DNA from: Angelakisella sp. | GTDB taxonomy: Bacteria; Bacillota; Clostridia; Oscillospirales; Ruminococcaceae | DNA length: 44,383 bases | Direction of reading: 5' to 3' | Assembly: GCA_020025195.1 (NCBI GenBank) | Contig: JAHHSN010000010.1 | Span: forward strand, 1-44,383 | In this document: positions 39,831-44,383 of the stretch, piece by piece | How positions within the stretch are numbered: the stretch's first letter is position 1 | Layout: the number at the start of each line of letters is the position of its first letter | The notes under the pieces: generated by a model | The model's input: only the letters and a program-made list of their open reading frames with translations | Told to the model about the DNA's origin: nothing | The model's database searches: none | Position numbers and translations under genes: made by a program

Positions 39831-42185
39831 TCAGAGCTTTTCCAGCCGGGCAAACGCAGCCATGATTTTTTTGGCTCCTACTTTATCAAAATGAATTTCC
39901 AGCAGATGATCTCCGCCCATAGGCTTCACCGAAAGGATGGTTCCCGTTCCAAAGACACGGTGCAGCACACGGTCGCCTTTTTTTAGGTTAAAGGGCTCCG
40001 CGGGGGCGGCGGGACGCGGCACGGGGCGCGGGGCGCCCAGCTTCTGCGGGGCGGAGTTTCGGCCTGCTCCGGTCAGATTTCCGCGGACGGTGGTATCCTC
40101 CACCGTGAGAAGCTCGGTGGGGATCTCCCCCACAAAGCGGGAGGGACGGTTGCGGGAAGTGCGCCCGAAGAGCATCCGCTCGGCGGCCGCCGTGAGGGAA
40201 AGGTGCTCCCGCGCACGGGTGATGCCGACATAGGCCAGCCGGCGCTCCTCCTCAATCTCCTCGGGATTGTAGATGGACTGCATGCCGGGGAAGATTCCCT
40301 CCTCCATACCGATCATAAAGACCTCGGGGAATTCAAGGCCCTTGGCGGAATGGAGCGTCATCATAATGACGGCGTCCTCCTCCTCGTCGTAGTTATCCAG
40401 CTCAGTATAAAGGGCGATCTCCTCAAGAAAGCCGGAAAGCGAAGGCTCCTCGGTCTCCTCGGTATATTTGTGGACGGTGGATTTCAGCTCGTTTATGTTT
40501 TCCAGCCGTCCCTGACTTTCAACGTCGCGTTTCCCCTCCAGAGCCGCCACATAGCCGCTCCTTTCCAGAACCGCCTCCAGCGTTTCGATGAGGGGGACCT
40601 TGTCCACCTCTGCCGCGATCTCATCCATCCAGCCGGTAAAGCCCATGAGGGCGTTCGCCTTGCCGGCGATGGCGGCGTACTGATCCGCCGTGCGGAGCGT
40701 CTGGAACAGGGACTGCCCCAGCCCCTCGGAAATTTCCATGGCTGCCTTGAGGGTCGCATCCCCGATGCCCCGCTTCGGCTCATTAATGATGCGCCGGAGG
40801 CGCAGGGTGTCGGTATCGTTATTGAGGACGGCCAGATAGGAAAGCACGTCCTTGATCTCCTTGCGGTCAAAGAACTTGAGTCCACCGATGATGCGGTAAG
40901 GGATTCCGTAGCGGATGAAGAGCTGCTCCAACGTGGAGGACTGCGCGTTCATACGGTAAAGAACGGCGTGGTCGGCGTATTTTTTCCCCGCCTCGTGGTT
41001 TTTTCGGATGCAGTTCGCCACAAACGCCGCCTCCCGCTGCTCATCCGCCGCGCGGTGGAAAAGCACCGGCTCCCCCTTGGGGTTCTCGGTCCAGAGGGTC
41101 TTGCCCTTGCGCTTGAAGTTATTGGCAATGACGGCGTTGGCGGCGTCCAGAATGGTCCCGGTGCTGCGGTAGTTCTGTTCCAGGCGGATGACCTTTGCGT
41201 TCTTAAACTGCTGCTCAAAGGAAAGGATATTTTCGATGGTGGCGCCGCGGAACTTATAGATGCTCTGGTCGTCATCACCCACCACACAGAGGTTGCCGTG
41301 TCCTCCCGCCAAAAGGCTGACCAGAAGGTACTGGGCGTGGTTGGTATCCTGATACTCATCCACCATAATGTAGCGGTAGCGGTTCTGGTACTTGCGGAGC
41401 ACCTCCGGGAACTGCTGAAAGAGCCGCACCGTGAGCAAAATGATATCGTCAAAGTCGAGAGCGTTCGCCTCCCGGAGCTTTTTCTGGTAGAGGGCATAGG
41501 CCTTGGCGGCGGTCTGCATGGCATAGTTATCCCCCGCTGTGCGGGCCAGGTCCTCCGCCGAGAGGAGCTGATCCTTGGCACGGGAAATCATGCCAAGGAG
41601 CGACTTGGGCGGGTACTGCTTATCATTGATGCGCGCTTCGGTGATGACCTGTTTCATCACCCGCACGCTGTCATCGGTATCATAAATGGTAAAGCTGGAA
41701 GTATAGCCCAGGTGGGAGATCTCCGAGCGGAGGATGCGGGCACAGGCGGAATGGAAGGTCGCCGCCATAACCTCCTCCCCTCTCGCCCCCAAAAGGGCAC
41801 CGAGACGGGCTCTCAGCTCCCCCGCCGCCTTATTGGTAAAGGTGATGGCGAGGATGTTCCAGGGATTGGGAATATCGTGGGCAAGGATTCGTTCTGACTC
41901 TTCCATCCGGCCCTCCCCGCGGGCGGCCGCTTCCAGAATGGCCCAGTCCGCTTCGGTAAGGGCGGGCATATCGTCCAAATCAGCGGGAGCCGTTCCGAAA
42001 CGCAGGAGGTTTGCGATGCGGTGGATGAGGACGGTGGTCTTGCCGCTTCCGGCGCCTGCCAGAATGAGCACCGCTCCCCGCACTGCCATGACCGCCTCCC
42101 GCTGGCGGGGGTTCAGGGTGGCAAGCGTTCTGCCGATGATCTCTGCTTTTCGTTTTTGATAGGTTAAATTGTCTCTCTCAGGCAT
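39831..42185 (-). CDS. pcrA: ATP-dependent DNA helicase PcrA/UvrD
   Basis: A 784-residue superfamily 1A helicase. Motifs in order: Q motif, Walker A GAGSGKTT (44-51), TFTNKAAGELR, TFHS, Walker B DEYQDTN, GDDDQSIYKFRGA, QNYRST, HSAKGLEFP and AYVGITRAREHL. The PcrA-type C-terminal Tudor-like domain (about 720-784) binds RNA polymerase. It serves in nucleotide excision repair, replication restart and backtracking of RNA polymerase. AAAGGAG lies 9 bases before ATG 42185. It is the first gene of the closely packed nine-gene run that reaches to 34212. Confidence 0.97.
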   Translation of the reverse strand: MPERDNLTYQKRKAEIIGRTLATLNPRQREAVMAVRGAVLILAGAGSGKTTVLIHRIANLLRFGTAPADLDDMPALTEADWAILEAAARGEGRMEESERILAHDIPNPWNILAITFTNKAAGELRARLGALLGARGEEVMAATFHSACARILRSEISHLGYTSSFTIYDTDDSVRVMKQVITEARINDKQYPPKSLLGMISRAKDQLLSAEDLARTAGDNYAMQTAAKAYALYQKKLREANALDFDDIILLTVRLFQQFPEVLRKYQNRYRYIMVDEYQDTNHAQYLLVSLLAGGHGNLCVVGDDDQSIYKFRGATIENILSFEQQFKNAKVIRLEQNYRSTGTILDAANAVIANNFKRKGKTLWTENPKGEPVLFHRAADEQREAAFVANCIRKNHEAGKKYADHAVLYRMNAQSSTLEQLFIRYGIPYRIIGGLKFFDRKEIKDVLSYLAVLNNDTDTLRLRRIINEPKRGIGDATLKAAMEISEGLGQSLFQTLRTADQYAAIAGKANALMGFTGWMDEIAAEVDKVPLIETLEAVLERSGYVAALEGKRDVESQGRLENINELKSTVHKYTEETEEPSLSGFLEEIALYTELDNYDEEEDAVIMMTLHSAKGLEFPEVFMIGMEEGIFPGMQSIYNPEEIEEERRLAYVGITRAREHLSLTAAAERMLFGRTSRNRPSRFVGEIPTELLTVEDTTVRGNLTGAGRNSAPQKLGAPRPVPRPAAPAEPFNLKKGDRVLHRVFGTGTILSVKPMGGDHLLEIHFDKVGAKKIMAAFARLEKL

Positions 42186-42314
42186 GAATGGGTTCTCCTT
42201 TGGGGCTCACTGGTCTTTTCTTTATTACAATATTATAGTATAACACATTTTCCCCCAAGGGAGAACCTGCCAAAATGGTCAAAAAGGCGCCGTCTCTCCT
42301 TTCCTCTTTTGGGC

Positions 42315-42421
42315 AGGAAAAAACGCACGACCGAAATCGTGCGTTTCTTATCGGTTTGCTCAAAACATTGAAGGAAGTAGCTCTGCACTTCACGTCGCAC
42401 ATCCCCTTGCTCCGTGAATCT
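42315..42421 (-). ncRNA. Candidate small RNA with promoter and terminator
   Basis: On the minus strand TTGACA (42451-42456) and TATTCT (42428-42433), spacer 17, would start a transcript near 42421. It runs through TTCACG/CGTGAA and other short stems to a perfect ten-pair hairpin AAACGCACGA/TCGTGCGTTT (42321-42346) followed by six U. The transcript is about 107 bases. An ATG with AAGGGG upstream opens a frame that runs through the terminator, so coding is unlikely. Confidence 0.55.
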
Positions 42422-42427
42422 ATTTAT

Positions 42428-42456
42428 AGAATATCGCAACTCGGAGAGAATGTCAA
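42428..42456 (-). promoter_or_regulatory. Promoter of the candidate sRNA
   Basis: TTGACA-N17-TATTCT on the minus strand, 107 bases before a strong terminator. Confidence 0.65.
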
Positions 42457-42746
42457 GCGTTTATCTTGTAAAAATATATCGAAGATGTCAAATTCGCCGA
42501 TTTCGCACCGTTTGACACCGGGATTCGCCCCAAGCAACCGCTCGCGAGGAGGCGTCGGCTCTTCACAGAGACTGGAAAAGAGCCCGCGGGGTGGCCGGAA
42601 TGTTTTGCCGAGGAGGGAGGGCTTTCCCTTTGCACCCCAAGTTAACCAAAAGAAGAAAAGTCTCCGAGGAAATGCGTCCTTGGGGGCTTTTTGTATATCG
42701 GGCGGGGCTAAAAAGAGCTGCGAAAGGCGGGAATCTCGGGAGGTAA

Positions 42747-42791
42747 GCGCGTGCGAGGGGTTCTCCCCTACCCGAACACCGAGCACGCGCG
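42747..42791. other. Strong hairpin in the asd-pcrA gap
   Basis: GCGCGTGC and GCACGCGC pair perfectly over eight bases with an inner GGGG-TTCT-CCCC hairpin. No T-run follows on either strand, so it is not a typical terminator. Role unknown. Confidence 0.5.
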
Positions 42792-42813
42792 GAGCGGAGG
42801 GAGCGGCCTCCCG

Positions 42814-42850
42814 GAAAAAATCCCGCCTCCCCGGGAAAGGGGAAGCGGGA
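42814..42850 (-). terminator. Terminator of the lysC-asd operon
   Basis: TCCCGCTTCCCC and GGGGAGGCGGGA pair on the minus strand with six U after, just past the asd stop at 42863. Confidence 0.9.
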
Positions 42851-42862
42851 ACGGATTCTGCT

Positions 42863-43867
42863 TTATTTTTCGAGGAACAGCTCTGCGATCTGGATGGCGT
42901 TGGTGGCCGCGCCCTTGCGGACCTGGTCGCCGCAGCACCAAAGCGAAAGGCCGCAGGGGTCGGTGAGATCCCGGCGGATGCGTCCGACAAAGACGGTATC
43001 CTGATCGCTGGTATCCAGCGGCATCGGATAAATCTCCTCAGCCACATTGTCCACCAGACGGCAGCCCTCCGCCGCCGCAATAGCTTCTCTTGCCTCCTCA
43101 ACCGTCACAGGACGCTCGGTGCGCAGGGTGACGGAGATGGAATGGGAGCGCATGACCGGCACGCGCACGCAGGTGCAGGTGACCTGAAGCTCCGGCAGGT
43201 GGAGAATCTTTCTGCCCTCGTTCTGCAGCTTCATCTCCTCCGAGGTATAGCCCTCCTCGGAGACCCCGCCGATTTTGGGAATGAGGTTATAGGCAATCTG
43301 GTGGGCAAAGACCTTGGGCTCCACCGGCTCGCCCTTATAGATGGCTTCGGTCTCGGCGGCCAGCTCCAGAGGGCCGCCCGCGCCCGCGCCGGAAACCGCC
43401 TGATAGGTCGAGGCGATCATATTCTTGATGGGGCTGAGCTTTCCGATGGCGTGCACCGCCATGAGGGTAATGATGGTGGAACAGTTGGGGTTCGAGATGA
43501 CGCCGTGGTGCTCCTTTGCGTCCTCGGGGTTGATCTCCGGGACAACGAGAGGGGTATCGGGATCCATGCGGAAGGCGCTGGAATTATCGATAAAGACGGC
43601 GCCGGACGCCTTGATGGCGGGGGCAAAGCGCTTGGCGATGGCGTTTTCCGCTGCGCCGAGGACGATATCGCTTCCCGCGAAGGCAAGGTCCGTCGCTTCC
43701 TCCACGGTCACTTCCCCGCCGGCAAAGGGCAGCTTTTTGCCGACACTGCGGGCAGAGGCGAGGCAGCGGAGCGTTTCAATGGGGAAATTCCGCTCCTCCA
43801 GCACCTTCAGCATTTCACGGCCGACCGCGCCGGTTGCGCCGAGAATGGTCACATTATACTTTTTCAT
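42863..43867 (-). CDS. asd: Aspartate-semialdehyde dehydrogenase
   Basis: A 334-residue enzyme that reduces aspartyl phosphate with NADPH to aspartate semialdehyde, the branch point to lysine, methionine and threonine. The N-terminal GATGAVG (10-16) binds NADPH; the active-site Cys is C129 in SNPNCST; and the RVPVMRSHSISV motif carries substrate contacts. Length and motifs are normal. It begins 22 bases after the aspartate kinase gene, forming a lysC-asd operon closed by a terminator. Confidence 0.96.
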   Translation of the reverse strand: MKKYNVTILGATGAVGREMLKVLEERNFPIETLRCLASARSVGKKLPFAGGEVTVEEATDLAFAGSDIVLGAAENAIAKRFAPAIKASGAVFIDNSSAFRMDPDTPLVVPEINPEDAKEHHGVISNPNCSTIITLMAVHAIGKLSPIKNMIASTYQAVSGAGAGGPLELAAETEAIYKGEPVEPKVFAHQIAYNLIPKIGGVSEEGYTSEEMKLQNEGRKILHLPELQVTCTCVRVPVMRSHSISVTLRTERPVTVEEAREAIAAAEGCRLVDNVAEEIYPMPLDTSDQDTVFVGRIRRDLTDPCGLSLWCCGDQVRKGAATNAIQIAELFLEK

Positions 43868-43889
43868 AGGGAAACTCTCCTTCTCGGAT

Positions 43890-44383
43890 TTATTTTACAA
43901 AGCTGTCATAGAGGACGCGGACGGTCTTATCAAAGTCCTTGTTCTCCACGCCGACGATGATGTTGAGCTCCTCCGGGCCCTGGCTGATCATACGGATATT
44001 GATGCCGTTTTCACCGAGGGTCGCAAAGATGCGGCCCGAAATACCGGGGCGGCAGACCATCTTCCGGCCGACCGCCGCGACAATGGAAATGTTCTCGGTG
44101 AGCTGGATCTTATCCGGCTGCAGCATCTTCTGGATCTCTCCCAGAATGGAATAGAGGCAGGCCGCCACCTTCTTGCTGCTCACCACCAGAGAAAGGCTGT
44201 CGATGCCGGAGGGGGTATACTCCACATTTACATTATGCTGTTCAAAGACCTCCAAGACCTTGCCCAGCACACCGATCGAGGAGGACATCCCGTTTTTCGC
44301 GATGGTGATAATGGTGAAGTTCTGCCGTCCCGCGATGCCGGTAATGAAGCGGTTTTTGCCGTTCTCCATATCCTCCGGGAAGC
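43890..44383 (-). CDS. Aspartate kinase, C-terminal regulatory part (cut by window edge)
   Basis: The frame is open to the right edge, so only the last 164 residues are seen. They hold two ACT-type repeats: ITIAKNGMSSSIGVLGKVLEVFEQHNVNVEYTPSGID... and ...SIVAAVGRKMVCRPGISGRIFATLGENGINIRMISQGPEELNIIVGV. This is the regulatory end of aspartokinase, which binds a feedback amino acid (lysine in most lysC enzymes). The kinase domain and any leader lie outside the window. An ATG at 44369 is internal, not a start. Confidence 0.88.
   Translation of the reverse strand, partial: FPEDMENGKNRFITGIAGRQNFTIITIAKNGMSSSIGVLGKVLEVFEQHNVNVEYTPSGIDSLSLVVSSKKVAACLYSILGEIQKMLQPDKIQLTENISIVAAVGRKMVCRPGISGRIFATLGENGINIRMISQGPEELNIIVGVENKDFDKTVRVLYDSFVK

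Larger units (their letters stand above)
42186..42862. other. 677-base intergenic region upstream of pcrA
   Basis: No convincing gene. It contains a possible pcrA promoter (TATAAT near 42229-42235 on the minus strand), a candidate sRNA transcript (42315-42421), tandem TTGACA boxes near 42451 and 42486 on the minus strand, a strong hairpin at 42747-42791 (GCGCGTGC/GCACGCGC), and the asd terminator at 42814-42850. The middle (42500-42740) is unexplained. Confidence 0.6.

Noticed and set aside
42178..42402. 74-codon frame with AAGGGG before its ATG
   Set aside because: It runs through a strong terminator hairpin and overlaps the pcrA start; codon use is not convincing.

Overview
The window looks like chromosomal DNA from an anaerobic, Gram-positive, low-oxygen clostridial bacterium (Clostridia, probably in or near Oscillospiraceae or another gut lineage). 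The evidence is strong purine-rich ribosome binding sites, a GC-rich coding style with AT-rich intergenic promoters, SpoVG, a CD1871A-type CXXC mini-protein, a DarA/PstA-type c-di-AMP receptor domain, AzlCD, ThyX and a lysine riboswitch. I see no phage, insertion sequence, CRISPR array, tRNA or rRNA. The lineage is an inference, not a database result.

Layout from left to right. 1-2863 (+): end of a DUF6320-like membrane protein, TrmO, AzlCD and an orphan small protein. 2952-4305 (-): a cation/proton antiporter behind what I read as a fluoride riboswitch with its own terminator. 4404-11066 (+): a TetR-family regulator with two DNA-binding domains in tandem, an MMPL/RND transporter, and a translationally coupled, membrane-anchored GLUG/coiled-coil surface protein. 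11129-12956 (-): a MATE transporter fused in frame to a DarA/PstA c-di-AMP receptor, with an internal ribosome binding site at the join and an attenuator-like leader. 13031-17236 (-): nitroreductase, HAD hydrolase, and an Rrf2-controlled redox operon (rhodanese-thioredoxin lipoprotein, Rrf2, CD1871A mini-protein, polyferredoxin membrane protein) with a near-ideal palindromic operator.

17285-21384: a thioredoxin-like protein without CXXC, YegP, a structured candidate ncRNA, PrfC and an FkbM methyltransferase. 21467-28561 (+): a ribbon-helix-helix protein directly ahead of ClpB and HtpG, which may be a chaperone regulator, then an MBL/beta-CASP RNase-like protein. 28571-32113 (-): a GNAT enzyme and a complete amino-acid ABC importer under a lysine riboswitch, so lysine is the likely substrate. 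32243-34204: MurC (-) and SpoVG (+). 34212-42185 (-): a closely packed run of nine genes from PcrA through ThyX, a small membrane protein, Tmk, DUF2156, GNAT, DJ-1 and U32 to a frame-broken lipoprotein remnant. 42315-44383 (-): a possible small RNA, then Asd and the C-terminal end of aspartate kinase, cut by the window edge.

The most interesting points are the MATE-DarA fusion with an internal start, the double-HTH TetR regulator of an MMPL-GLUG operon, the RHH-ClpB-HtpG arrangement with a palindrome on the -10, the fluoride-type leader on the antiporter, and two unassigned structured RNAs.
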